DNA of 64,000 nt from NCBI GenBank assembly GCA_028015205.1, contig CM051511.1:33906001-33970000 (forward strand), written 5' to 3'. How positions within the stretch are numbered: the stretch's first letter is position 1; each line of letters starts with the position of its first letter. The notes under the pieces were generated by a model. That model worked only from the letters and a program-made list of their open reading frames with translations. It was not told the origin of the DNA and did not search any database. Origin of the DNA: Mytilisepta virgata (lineage: Eukaryota; Mollusca; Bivalvia; Mytilida; Mytilidae). Shown one piece after another: positions 47,130 to 57,804 of this stretch. The translations under genes and the position numbers were made by a program.

Positions 47130-47360
47130 TTATATACTTCTACATCGAACGGTTCGAGTTGTCCTATATAACCGTTCAAAGTATAAATTAAGCACTCTCG
47201 GTCAAAGTTGGTGGTTCAATTCAAAGTATTAAGGTCATCATTATCAATGTTGTTACTTTACACGGTCCGAGTTGTCCAATGACACGGTCCGAGTACGGTC
47301 CGAGTTGTCCAATGATACGGTCCGAGTGGTCCTGGGCCGAGTTGTCTGCGGGCCAATTTG
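47130..47360. repeat. GGTCCGAGTTGTCC-type repeats
   Basis: Five or more copies of (A)CGGTCCGAGTTGTCC with variants such as GGTTCGAGTTGTCC and GGCCGAGTTGTCTG. This is a dispersed-tandem motif I associate with mussel genomes, from memory. Confidence 0.7.
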
Positions 47361-47363
47361 TCC

Positions 47364-47396
47364 GGTTACCGCTACCACGAGACCACCGAGGCGGTC
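47364..47396 (-). mobile_element. Family-1 SINE head fragment
   Basis: The minus strand reads ACCGCCTCGGTGGTCTCGTG then GTAGCGGTAACC, matching the 5' head of the SINE at 61,681 (CCGCCTCGGTGGTCTTGTGG). Only the A-box part remains. Confidence 0.75.
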
Positions 47397-47909
47397 AATT
47401 AAGAAATGAATTAAAATTAAAGTACATTTGATAAAATTAATAAATACAACTTTTCCATAAATAAATGTAACTTTTCCATATGTTCTGTAAATTTACATTT
47501 TAAATGTGGCTGTTTTAGAAAATATTTTATGGCAATTATATGCACATATTGTCCTAATTAGTGTCTTTCTCGTTTTCGGGATGCAGTGGTTTTATCTGTA
47601 CAATCAGGAATATAAATGTTGACAAAAATAATTTTGAAATTGGAATTGATATGGGTATTTTCTACAATATACATGTACAATTTCATTCTGAAGCATCAAC
47701 TGTCCGCGTCGCTTCGAGTTTTATCTGAAATTTCGCCCAGTTCACATGTTCTTAATTATGACCATATCCTGATTTACCCTTTGAATATTTACATGATGCT
47801 ATATTTTGTATTACTATACTTTACTATAGCAACTACTGGAAAAATAACTACGTTGTTTTTAGCGTGCAAATCAAATAACTCCAGTTTTTCTCCGCCAGCG
47901 GGAAATAAC
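47397..47909. other. No gene supported
   Basis: AT-rich sequence. A 108-codon reading frame at 47,616-47,942 has no recognised domain and runs into the foldback that follows. Confidence 0.4.
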
Positions 47910-47995
47910 CAGTTATCTTGCTCTCGTCGATTCACGCGATAATCAACGAGAGCAAAAAAACTCTCTCGCGAGAATCGACGACAGCGTAATAACTG
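47910..47995. mobile_element. Imperfect foldback
   Basis: The ends CAGTTAT and ATAACTG and the inner CTCGTCGATTC / GAATCGACGA pair with mismatches. A second, nested hairpin (CTCTCGT / ACGAGAG) is also possible. No gene. Confidence 0.7.
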
Positions 47996-48040
47996 ATATT
48001 TTGTCCAGGAGTTTAGTTCAGTATAATAATAACGCTATGG

Positions 48041-48119
48041 CCTCCAGAAGGCGATAATATCCATAATTATTAAATCTCGATTTAATAATTATGCATGTTA
48101 CATTGTACCTTCTTCTGGC
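48041..48119. mobile_element. Foldback with AT-rich core hairpin
   Basis: Outer arms CCAGAAGG and CCTTCTTCTGG enclose a perfect 15-bp inner hairpin, CATAATTATTAAATC and its complement, with a 3-base loop. It lies 45 bp from the previous foldback. Confidence 0.75.
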
Positions 48120-49285
48120 TTCCATAATTGTATATAATGGGCGATTTATGATACTTTTTGTTAGTTTTTTGTCTGTTATCCAGCATGCAATTTGATGACC
48201 GACCTTTCAGCTTTTGTTCTTCAGTACCACAATCGGGACTTGATCAACATTAATCCAATAATGTCGTTTTACCAGGACCCCATTAGAATTTGCATTGGTT
48301 TGTGATATTTTCCGTGCGCTGGTCGCCTAATGTGACTTCGAGATGAAAAACAACAATAAAAACGGTGTGAGCGATGTTTACTTGAACTTTATCCCTTTGA
48401 TAGAGAACTACGAAACTTTACTCGACGTAAATGTATCCCTTCTACCATATTTAACCCTTGAAACTTTTAATTAACTAAAGTTTTTATTAACACAAAAGAA
48501 AATAAAATCTGATTTTGACAATTGAAATCGAATAGCAACCCACCTTGCCAAACTTTATTGTTTCTTTTTCAAATAATATTTTATTTGAAAAAATACATAC
48601 ACACGTTTTCAAAACATTTAAATCTGACATACTTTAATTTCATTCGAAAATCTTTTTAAAGTAATCGGTAATGAAATTTTAATTGAAAACTGAACAATTA
48701 TAAAGGTATTATTTAAATTTTGTTTTCCAATTCTGATTAAAGGTTCAAAGGCTTATATAAATATTGTCGAAAAATGTCAAACAGTTTTATATTAAATCGA
48801 GGGCACAAAATTTAAATTTTTACTCGTGCTTGTCAGATAATTACATGTAGAAGTTTGATATGTTTTAAGAAAAAGTACAATAACAATATAATTAATTTAC
48901 CGTATTTAAACACGTAACAAGTAGTTTAAAAATTTTAAAAAATTCTTTTTGCAAAGTTCGAATTCTCGAATTTCACTAGCTTTGCCACAAATCTCTATGT
49001 AATATTTTGTTACGGTCCCTTTTATTATTACTTTTTTTTGCTGAATAAATGCGCATTTACTATCAATACTTACAAATGTGATTACTATCACACTATATAT
49101 AATAGCAACTAAATATGGATAGATTAATGCTTTATTTTAATAATTTAATATTGGATGTAACGCGTCATTTGATTGGTGAATTCATTTTTTCGTCTATCAT
49201 AAGACTAAATTTTCTTTTCTACAATGACGTTGTTCAAGGGAATCCCCAGGTTTTAGACGTTAAAACAATCGTTGGAATTAAATTA
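48120..49285. other. No gene supported
   Basis: AT-rich. A 43-codon frame from ATG at 48,343 (MKNNNKNGVSDVYLNFIPL) has plausible composition but no donor site or homolog that I recognise. Confidence 0.35.
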
Positions 49286-49406
49286 TAAGGATTGACTGTA
49301 ATTTTGTTTTCATTCTATGAAGAAATAACCTCAATGCACATGGTCCACACTTTCAAATAACCAGGTTCTTCATGATAGAATGAAAAAAAAATACAGTCAA
49401 TCCTTA
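49286..49406. mobile_element. Foldback element with ~38-bp arms
   Basis: The left arm TAAGGATTGACTGTA...CATTCTATGAAGAA pairs with the right arm TTCTTCATGATAGAATG...TACAGTCAATCCTTA. The centre is about 45 bp. Consistent with a small MITE; no target duplication was identified. Confidence 0.88.
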
Positions 49407-49419
49407 AATAGAAAAAATG

Positions 49420-49490
49420 TATTAAAAAAAACAAAAAACAAAAACAAAAAACAAAAACCAAAAAAATAAAGAAAAACAAAATAAAACATT
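49420..49490. repeat. CAAAAA low-complexity tract
   Basis: Runs of ACAAAAA and AACAAAA. Low-complexity sequence with no coding potential. Confidence 0.8.
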
Positions 49491-49999
49491 CATTTCATGC
49501 ATGTAGGGACTTGTGGTGAGTCTCGACTTTCACGATCTGCGTGAAGTTAAAACTCTGTTGAATTGTGGAAAAGGGATTTTACCGAATAAAAGAACAGCTT
49601 GATGAACAAATTTAACTTCCGCATTCTGTTTCAGTTTGGTAACAAGGAATTAAAATGATCTCTTGTACTTGTTTTAACTTGGATAATGTCTTCATAATTT
49701 CTCTTCTTTGTTTAAGATAATTTAGGTTTATAAGTTTTTGAATTTTTTTAATATATTGTTTTAGACATACTATACATGTACGAGTCCCGAGTGAGTTTTA
49801 AAGTTAACGAAAGGCTTCAGATTTTTTTTCAGCTATATATTCTTTATAGAATCTCATTTAATATATTATATAATTTGAAAATTATGTCAAGATAAATAAT
49901 ATTAAAACGTCTACAACCATGACCGTAGGAAAGCAGAAAATTCAGTCTAGCACAAATAATTGTGTCGAAAATATTAATACAAACTATAGAAATTTTAAG

Positions 50000-50095
50000 G
50001 TTTATGTATCCTTTGGGCTGTTGTCTGCTTTTTGGTCGGGTGTTTTGTCTCTTTGACACATCCCTCGTTTCCATTCTCTATTCTATTTTCATCCC
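50000..50095 (-). repeat. Dispersed repeat, family 4, truncated copy
   Basis: Contains TTGTCTCTTTGACACAT, GTTTCCATTCTCTATTCT and TTGGTCGGGTG, the reverse complement of the start of 51,655-51,905. It abuts the left member of the 50.1/53.0-kb repeat pair. Confidence 0.8.
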
Positions 50096-50145
50096 CATTC
50101 CAAACTAGAGGATACCCACGCCAAAGCTTTGAATGTATGAATGTA

Positions 50146-50418
50146 CCCTTTGTAGCTAGCGCTATGGGAGCATATGGGTCATTTAGAAAAGTCATTTTGC
50201 AATCCGAAGTGAATTTATTTGTTAAAGCGAATATGGCCTTATTGTGCTACATACTAAGGCCAGAAAAAGTTTCGTTCGCCGGAATCGGAAGTAAGTAAAG
50301 TAAGAGGGAAATAATTTGCTTCAAATTATAATTTTAGAGTTAGAATCGTGATACCGGAAATGAGTTTCTGGAAAGGACTATTGCTGTGCTCGCATCATTG
50401 GCCACACCAACAGCATAT
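50146..50418. repeat. Left member of a dispersed repeat pair
   Basis: Direct repeat of 52,960-53,222. Landmarks are GCGCTATGGGAGCATATGGG, TCATTTAGAAAAGTC, TTGTGCTACATACTAAGG, AAATTATAATTTTAGAGT, CAGAATCGTGATACC-like sequence and GCCAACAGCATATTA-type ends. On the minus strand both copies show an ATG-initiated short frame containing TFLNDPY, but no further gene structure follows. Confidence 0.85.
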
Positions 50419-50578
50419 TAGAAATTTATACACGCATGTACATATGAACTTTTCACTGTATGTACTTGGATAGCGATTGTAATGGCAACGACCAGAACAA
50501 ACATCTTGCACTTTGTTTAAAATCCATGCATGATCGTTAACATGATTGAAGCATCTGTGTCTTTTTAATCTTTTGTAG

Positions 50579-50663
50579 GTACCAAATATGTAACCGTGAA
50601 TGCAAACATATTATGGACGCCTGGGGCGAAAACACCATGGATACGTGTAATGTTTTTCATAGG
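50579..50663 (+). CDS. Exon of the unrecognised gene
   Basis: 85 nt; acceptor TCTTTTGTAG and donor AGG/gtaagtt. It encodes YQICNRECKHIMDAWGENTM followed by DTCNVFHR, with three cysteines. The downstream exon continues in frame with LRKVTELKR. Confidence 0.65.
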
Positions 50664-53600
50664 GTAAGTTGTTTGAAAAGTATGGTAGTCGGACAAGTTT
50701 TTTCCATGATACACACAGACACAAAATGGTATTCTTTTACTGAACCCTTTTTTCCCTCATACATTGTATTTCAATTTGGTAAGTTTACGAAAATTCTGTT
50801 TTCAAATTCGAAAATTTTACATTAATACTTAATATTGAGAAAATTTAAGTAACTGTAAATCTACATTTTATATTTGTATATGTCGTTCACAAATAATTAT
50901 TCGTTTCGAAAACATTCGATTCACCAGAAAGCTGAAAAAAGACAGAAACAAATATTTTCTAATTGACGTGAAGCCCTTATACTCTCGCATTTTCATTCAA
51001 ATCTCATATACGATTTAATAAAATTAAAAAGCCATGAAAAGTTTATGTATACTATTTATTTCTTGTAGCTACGTAAAGTGACAGAGTTAAAACGTACATC
51101 TAGCGATAGCGCAGTAAAGGACTTAAACAAAGCTTCTCATGTACCTATACCGTATGGTAAAGCACCGAAGAGATCTAGAAGAGCTAAAAAGATCCTGCAG
51201 CAGAATGCATCTACACGACCTGTCCCTAGAGGAACCTGGATTCCGGGAGTGAACGATAACGATATTATCAAAGCAACGCATTATATGCCGTCCGAAACAC
51301 CTCTTTGTAAGTCTATAGTTTCCAGTGATTGATCGTTAAATTATATCTTACACCAAATTCATCCGAGTATGACCAAATTCCATTCAAATCATTAAGCTAA
51401 GATAAACTTTTAAGAGTCGCATGAACTTTAATCAGTGCTTTAAGGGTTGCATAAACTTGAATCAATGCATTCTGCTAACGCACTTCCTTTTAAGATAGCG
51501 TTCATACAAATAACAGACACGTACACTCAAACAATACAGTTGAATATTTTTCATAGAAATTTTTAAAGGCTTCATAAGTAGGTGTTTTACTCTTAAACCA
51601 GAGAGAATGCTTGTATTTTAAGAGTTCAGCAGCTTTGTGAGTAAGCTTTGATAGAATAGAATAGAGAATGGAAACGGGGAATATGTCAAAGAGACAACCA
51701 CCCGACCAATAAACAGGAAACAGCTCAAGGCTACCAATGGGTCTTCAATGCAGCGAGAAAATCCCGCACCCGGAGGCGGGCTTCAGCTGGTCCCTTAACA
51801 ATAATGTATACTAGTTCAGCAAAATGGACGGCACACTAAACTCCGAAACATAAAGATGAACCAAAATTTAAAAAACACACAAGACTAACGAAGTCTTGAA
51901 AACAAAAAACTGAAAAGGAAAATTGTACAGATATGATCCGTCGTTGATGGATTGTTTATCATTTAATTCTTTATGTTAAAAAAAAAGAGAAACAATCGAA
52001 ATAAAGGAAACAAGTCTTGACTTGGTTAGGAATTTCAAGTATCTGAACAGGACTTTAGGTGAGAATTAAATTTTTCTACTTCCCACATTCCTATTTAAGT
52101 GTGACGTCAATGCACTTGGACGTCGTCTCCTCAAAATGACAACATGTGTAGATTATGAATTTCCATAATGGCGCCAGTGTTTTTATCGCCATCAACACAA
52201 TACAGCATCCTTTCAAATCGTATGATTAAATTCTGGTGCATTTTGTATTTAAATATTTAGAGATTGTGTTTTTGCACAGGTACTCGTGGACAGGACCCCA
52301 TATGGTACCCCTATGATACCGGCCCCCCCCCCCCCCCCCTATGAAATTTTTTTTTCGATATTTTTCTCTTGGAATTCACTTGGATATTACTATCAAGCCG
52401 TATTTTCTATCCACAGAAGGTTACTTATATGTATAAAGAGAGAAGGTAAGTCACTCCGGTTTGTTTACATCGAGGTACCTAATGGAACAATTTCCAATAA
52501 TTTATAATGAAAAAGGTCCTACCATTTGTTGCATGCACTTCTTTCGACTCCCAATAGATTTTCCTACATGAATATGTTTATAATTAGTCATATATAATTG
52601 TTTAGTTTTATTACTAACCATTTCTCACTCGCGAAACGGTTATCTGTGTTATAGCGGTAACGGTAAATAGCGAAAGTTCCGAGTAAAAAGTCCGGGAAAT
52701 ATTTGGCGCAAGTTTAGATATTTCGTCGGAACTTTCGCTATTTACCGTTGCCGGTATCACAGATGGCTCTAGTATTTTCATTTCCGTTGCTTCTATTTGA
52801 AGATATCAATATGTCGACGAAAATATGTTACTTGGATAAATAGTGATGAATGTAAGCAAAATTTAATTCAATAATATTTTTAAAAAATCGATGGAGCCTC
52901 CATATCCCGCGACAGAAATTTGCCATGTTGATAATCACGTTCCAGATGGCACGTATACTTATAGCGAGTGCAGCAAGCGCTATAGGAGCATATGCATTTT
53001 CTACATATGGGTCATTTAGAAAAGTCTGTTTAATGGGGGCAGCCATATTGTGCTACATACTAAGGGTAGAAAAATTTTGTTCACCGGAAGTAAGTAAACT
53101 AAGGGAAATAAATTGCTTCAAATTATAATTTTAGAGTCAGAATCGTGATACCAAAAATGAGTTTCTGGAAAGGGCTAGTATTGCTGTGGTCGCATCATTG
53201 GCCACGCCAACAGCATATTATTTTTGCTTTATTTATATCATACATGTTTTTTTTCTTTTTTAGCAACCATGAAACAACACCAGCGTCGAGTATTATCAGC
53301 TAATTCCTGTTCAAAGAGTTTATGTTCATCCTTCAACAGTCGATTCATACTACCTGGAAATATATCAACGTCTGATTCATCGAGCGAGGGATCGGTGACC
53401 TTCAACGATGATACTGCCCTTAATACTGGACATCAACTACAAACATCCATCAGAAAGACAAAATCGTTGCATGTGGGATCTTGCCAGCGAATTGAAGTAA
53501 CCCAATGTCAGGAAACTAGATTTAGTACACTTCTAAGAAATGTTCGGAAAAACAGTTGGGTGAGAAATAAGTCAGTGTCAAAACCTGTATTACAAAGTGT

Positions 53601-53907
53601 TCCCGTATTTGAACTGCAGGAGTTAGTTCCACAAAATGAAAATGTTATGTCCCCTGGTTTACCGGGTATGTGTGATAGTTCACCTCGGCCTTTATCGAAA
53701 AGTTCGAATTTCTGCACTTGCTGTAGTGTTTGTGGAATTACATCAGCCAGATCAGTGGATTGTCAGTCAAATATAAGACAGGCTTGTATGTGTGAAACAT
53801 GTTTATATAACACAAAAACAAAAAGTGGTCTAGTCCAATATAAACATGGAGACGTTATAAAAACGTTTGACTGGTTAAAATATAAAGCAAAAGAAACTGC
53901 TTTGTGA
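50579..53907 (+). CDS. Unrecognised gene, three consecutive exons (5' end missing)
   Basis: Exons at 50,579-50,663, 51,069-51,306 and 53,264-53,903/53,907 have consensus splice borders, and their phases fit exactly. Exon 1 ends on a codon boundary. Exon 2 starts phase 0 and leaves one base. Exon 3 begins with the two bases needed. Exon 1 begins with one base of a split codon, so at least one exon lies upstream. The product has a helical cysteine-containing start (ICNRECKHIMDAWGENT, DTCNVFHR, LRKVTELKR), a basic proline-containing middle (PYGKAPKRSRRAKK), a long serine-rich low-order region, and a cysteine cluster near the C-terminus that may bind zinc. No family is recognised. No signal peptide or membrane segment is visible in the part seen. 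Confidence 0.65.
51069..51306 (+). CDS. Exon of the unrecognised gene, basic middle part
   Basis: 238 nt; acceptor TTTCTTGTAG and donor TTT/gtaagtc. It encodes a lysine- and arginine-rich stretch (GKAPKRSRRAKKILQQ) that could be a nuclear localisation signal, followed by PVPRGTWIPGVNDND. Composition and codon use look coding, and the splice sites are strong. Confidence 0.72.
51655..51905 (+). repeat. Dispersed repeat, family 4, long copy
   Basis: Contains TAGAGAATGGAAACGGGGAA, GTCAAAGAGACAA, CACCCGACC, GGTCTTCAATGCAGCGAG, CCCGCACCCGGAGGCGGG and CAAGACTAACGAAG. The reverse complement is at 57,805-58,012. I associate this sequence with mussel genomes from memory. It lies in the intron between exons 2 and 3 of the unrecognised gene. 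Confidence 0.85.
52323..52339. repeat. Poly-C run of 17 bases
   Basis: A C homopolymer in an AT-rich intron. Such runs are prone to sequencing error. Confidence 0.9.
52643..52763. mobile_element. Foldback element with ~40-bp arms
   Basis: The left arm (TCTGTGTTATAGCGGTAACG then GTAAATAGCGAAAGTTCCGA) pairs with the right arm (TCGGAACTTTCGCTATTTAC then CGTTGCCGGTATCACAGA) with few mismatches around a ~43-bp centre. It lies in the last intron of the unrecognised gene. Confidence 0.9.
52960..53222. repeat. Right member of the dispersed repeat pair
   Basis: Direct repeat of 50,146-50,418. It ends about 40 bp before the exon at 53,264, as GGCCACGCCAACAGCATATT. This copy keeps a minus-strand ATG frame with MAAPIKQTFLNDPYVENAYA, preceded by an ETS-like ACTTCCGG, so it could derive from the 5' end of a transcribed gene. 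Confidence 0.85.
53264..53907 (+). CDS. Last seen exon of the unrecognised gene, with cysteine cluster
   Basis: Acceptor TTTCTTTTTTAG/CAACC. The reading reaches a TGA at 53,905-53,907. That TGA overlaps a strong donor (gtgagtaag), so the exon could instead splice at 53,903. Numbered from the internal ATG at 53,269, about residues 20-145 are rich in serine, glutamine and asparagine. Residues 149-178 hold FCTCCSVCG, DC and ACMCETC, eight cysteines that resemble a zinc-binding cluster. The C-terminus is YKHGDVIKTFDWLKYKAKE. It is the longest convincingly coding segment in the window. Confidence 0.75.
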
Positions 53908-54520
53908 GTAAGTTGATATGTACGAAAGATAAAGATAACATTGTATACCGCCTTTATTATCTTTTATATATAAAAAATATTCTTTGAAATGACTTGATTT
54001 TAAATTGCCATGCAAAGTTCTAGTTTCTTTTTTTTGTTGATTTGTTTTTGTTTTTGTTTTTGTTTTTTTGGTTTATTTTTGTCTAGTTTCTTTTTTTTTG
54101 TTGATTTGTTTTTGTTTTTGTTTTTGGTTTATTTTTGTCTTTTGTTTACTTTTGTCTTTTGTTTATTTTTGTCTTTGATACACACAAGGTCATGGAACAT
54201 ACTAGTACATGTAACCAACGGACGTGTTTGGTGTCAAAGGTTTTGCAAAGGACTCGGGTCGCACCTGTATTTACTAACTGATGACAGAATGAATCCCTGG
54301 AGCAAAGACTACAACAGGGGTTGAATAACTAATGTCTAATTAATCCGAAACCTCAATAATCCAACAACCTACTGGTCTGAAAGCCAAATAGTTCAAAAAT
54401 AGTTTGTCGTAAAATATATCCCGCTAAAACGGACTGCTTTGTTTCAAATCATCTATTTGACTGTGGTGTATTATGTGTGAATGTCTTTAAATATTATTGC
54501 GAGATAAAGATTGTGGTACT
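53908..54520. repeat. T-rich low-complexity DNA, no gene seen
   Basis: 54,020-54,180 is made of TTTTTGTTTTTG and TTTATTTTTGTCT tandem motifs with two related ~50-bp copies of TTTTTTTGTTGATTTG. The rest holds no supported feature. Confidence 0.7.
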
Positions 54521-54522
54521 TT

Positions 54523-54785
54523 TTGGTGGCCGAGTGGTTTAGTAGTTCGTCATGACTACTTATGACCACTAGCCTGTTAACGCTGATGTTGTGAGTTCGA
54601 ATCTCTCCTTTGGCGGAGTGTGTTCGACTCCAATCTTAATTGACAAGGGTTGCCAATTTTCCTACTGAATGGCGCTGGTTCTCCCCGGGTACTCCGGCTT
54701 CCTCCACCAATAAAAACTGACCGCCGCGAAAAAGCCAAACGTGCTGAAAACGGCGTAAAACCCCAAATTAACAAACGAACATTTG
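54523..54785 (+). mobile_element. tRNA-derived SINE, family 2, plus copy
   Basis: A box TGGCCGAGTGGTTTAG near 54,527 and B box GAGTTCGAATCTC near 54,593, followed by TGTTCGACTCCAATCTTAAT, GGGTACTCCGGCTTCCTCCA and CGGCGTAAAACCCC. It matches the minus-strand copy at 37,016-37,280 along its length. No clear target duplication was found. Confidence 0.9.
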
Positions 54786-55135
54786 TACCTGCAGATTTCA
54801 GTTTCTTTGAAAAAAAAAGCTGCTCTGTTTACCTCAGGTGAGCTTAGTAGGCTGTTTTCCGGTTTAATTTGTGAATCTTATTGATGATTGACGATATGCT
54901 AGGATAATTAATAACTAGACATTGAACCCGCGCGAGCGCGGGAAAATAAGCATTTTTTTGTGGTGGCAATATTGATTATAAAAAGTTGTTGCTGCCATGT
55001 CATTCATGGAACAGGAACTCAATATGGATGTTGTGGCAGACTTCCCATAAACTTTCCTGTCAAGTAGGTGGTATCAACTGATAGTTTCGTGTCTATATGC
55101 TGTATTATTCCAGAAATGGATGTTGATGCAAACTT
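54786..55135. other. No gene seen
   Basis: Mixed AT-rich sequence leading into the repeat cluster at 55.1 kb. Contains a short GC-rich tract, GAACCCGCGCGAGCGCGGG. Confidence 0.4.
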
Positions 55136-56090
55136 TAACCAAAGTAAATGAAGCGTGAAATGTAGGTCAACGTGACCCAATTGTCATATGGCTGTTCGTA
55201 ACTACCAAAGATGTATCCACTGATGAAGTAGACTGTGTGCCATGTAGAATAACCAAAATGGACTTTAAGGTTCCATCAAAGTTAAAATCTATGACGAAAA
55301 CACAACCACATAAATTGTCAATATTTTTATTGTTACAATTAATTCTGAACTGGAACTTGATGAAAATTTTTCATTAAATACACATTTCGTAATGCATTAC
55401 CCTTTTCCTTTAGAATAAATATGAAAATGAAATTGTAGATGATTTTTTCAAAAGATGCCGTGAGTTAGGTAGAACATATTTTTGGAAAATAATTGTTCCA
55501 ATTGTTCGATTGGGTAGGGCAAGCGAGGCTTAATTTCACAAATATATCCAATAATCAGACGATAAAAGCATTTTTAGTGGGTGGCTGCGTAGTATTCAGG
55601 CACACCCTTAGTAAAATTTCAATTATTTTAACATTCATGCATTGTTTTGTAAATTCAAGCCTAGCTTGCCCTGCATATGATGACAATGGAACAATTGAAA
55701 CAATATTTGCCAAGAAATGTGATTTTCCCGTGTTATGGCATTTTTTGGAAAATTCATTAGTCACTAAGGAAACAATGGAATCTACGATTGCATTTCCATG
55801 TTTATTTTGAGTACAAACGGTTATGTATTACGGAATGTATATCAAATTAAAGCTTTTCACAAAGTTTCAGTCCAAAACTCACGGTAAGAATAAAAATATT
55901 GACAATTTATATGGTTGTGTTTTTGTCCTAGATTTTGACTTTTATGGAACCTTAAAGCAAACTGTAACAAAAGTCACTCAAGAGTCAAATGTAAGTCGGA
56001 GCGACCAAATTGTCATATGGCTGTTTGTTACTACCCAAGATGTATCCACTCATGGAGTTTGATAACTATATGCCATATAGTATTCAAGAA
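55136..56090. repeat. Repeat cluster A-B ... B'-A'
   Basis: Block A (55,136-55,255) recurs in the same orientation at 55,958-56,090, sharing CAATTGTCATATGGCTGTT / AAATTGTCATATGGCTGTT and AAGATGTATCCACT. Block B (55,258-55,331), with GGTTCCAT...AAAATCTATGACGAAAACAC, recurs inverted at 55,889-55,958. A separate foldback sits between them. No coding sequence is supported. Confidence 0.8.
55508..55672. mobile_element. Foldback MITE with ~29-bp inverted ends
   Basis: The left end GGTAGGGCAAGCGAGGCTTA then ATTTCACAAA pairs with the right end TTTGTAAATTC then AAGCCTAGCTTGCCCTGC, with about four mismatches. The centre is AT-rich with no reading frame of note. Confidence 0.85.
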
Positions 56091-56334
56091 ACGACGTGTA
56101 CTTGCAGTTGCAGATATTTATGCGCAGGTTTATATGTTTTTTCTACTGTACCTAAAAATATCCAGATATTTTTTAGGGACGGTAAATTATATTGCGATGT
56201 CTTTGGTTTGGGTCTGGCCCAGAGTATATACACTGACTGATACATGTAATATGTTCTCAGAATTAGCCGCCTTTTTACACTGATTTTTATTGTAATCGTA
56301 TAAAATTGTGCTTTTGTCGTACCACTTGACAGTA

Positions 56335-56580
56335 GGGGGGGAGTGTTGGGATTCCATAAACCTGTATTAATACACCTGTCCCAAGTCAGGAGACTGTCCA
56401 GTGCTAGTCTTGTCCGTTGTTCTATGTATATTTTGGATTTCTTTAGGGGCCTATTAGAGCTTAAGGCTCAGTGTGAGGTTTGCTCCGTGTTGAACGCTGA
56501 GCGGTGCCCTCTTGTTTTTTGGATTGTCTGTTGGTATGGGTTTGTTGTTTCATGGGCGTGATTTTCCCCCACATCCTTTT
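56335..56580. repeat. Possible mussel-type dispersed repeat
   Basis: Contains ACACCTGTCCCAAGTCAGGA, TTTGGATTTCTTTAGGGG and GAACGCTGAGCGGTGCCCTC. I associate the CTGTCCCAAGTCAGGAG motif with repeats in mussel genomes from memory only. There is no second copy in the window. Confidence 0.35.
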
Positions 56581-57804
56581 ACTATTATGTGCACACATGG
56601 TCTCTAATACTTGCGGTTGCATACATAATTTGTTTATGGGCCGGTTTATATTACTGGTAACAATAATGTTTACACACTTATTATGGAACAGAGAACCACA
56701 TATTATAAGGTAAAATATGTGTATGTACCCCAAAAACATTGTCAGTCACATGAGCTTTTGAGCTTTCCATTTTGTTTGTTTATATTGTGCTGTCCACGTT
56801 TATATTTATCAAAGATGTCCGAGATAAATTTCGTCATTAATGATAAAGATGACCATTTGTTAATAATATTTTTATCTAGGGCTTACAGGGAATTGTATGG
56901 TAGAGATATATTTAGCCAGGTCACATGACATATAATGTAAAAATAGATAATGGTTGGTTTTATCACTTTGTGCAAGGTAAACATCCGAGCAATCCAAAAA
57001 ACAACTAAGTTAGGAATTCCTCTGAACTTTACCTTATCTCTTCATAATCTTCAAAGTTCATAACCTTTACAGTTAGGATAAATTGCGTTTTGTACAAAAA
57101 CAATCCTGAATACATGAAGCGGAAACATCACACTCGAAGGAGATGTTTTTAATTTGTTTAATCTTCTTCCGTAATTTCAAACAGAAATACATTTAAAATA
57201 TGTGCATAGTTGTTTATTTAAATCAATGTGTTAAAATGATGCATTCGAGAACCTTCTAAGGGATATGTTGGGAGAATTCATACCGGAAAAGTCCATACAA
57301 ATTCCATTTGCACATAAACAAAACTGCAGTTTAAATTTATAAATGCAGATTGTCAAATCCGATTATAACCTTTATAATCTGAACCATACACCGTTTATTT
57401 TGAACCACGCGTTTTACCGCCTATTCGGCTAATTCGTAAATTTAGTATTATAGATCCTCCAATGTCGGGTTAACTTTTCAATTTTCTTGCAATGCACCGG
57501 ATGACAATTTTTGAAAGACGGATCCAAATTTTGAAATGGGACCATCTAAAGACCTTTTCATCGACGTCTTTTGTCTTAATTATCAAAAATATATTAAGGT
57601 ATACCAAAAGCCATATTGGTTCAAGGTCCACATCTTTAGGCACATTTTTAAAAGGACAATTCTACCAGTGTTTGGTTAGAATTGGCATGAATCACGGATT
57701 ATCGCAAAACATGTATCATCATGATTTACGTATTGACACGATACCTCTTTTGAGATAAAACGAAATAAAAAATATCAAAAAAGCCGAAATTAAAATATAT
57801 AGCC
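56581..57804. other. No gene supported
   Basis: AT-rich. A reading frame at 57,492-57,758 and an overlapping one (KDLFIDVFCLNYQKYIKVYQ) have plausible composition but no splice signals or recognised family. Confidence 0.35.

Noticed and set aside
57492..57758. 88-codon frame on the plus strand
   Set aside because: An overlapping frame looks equally coding, splice borders are absent, and no family is recognised.
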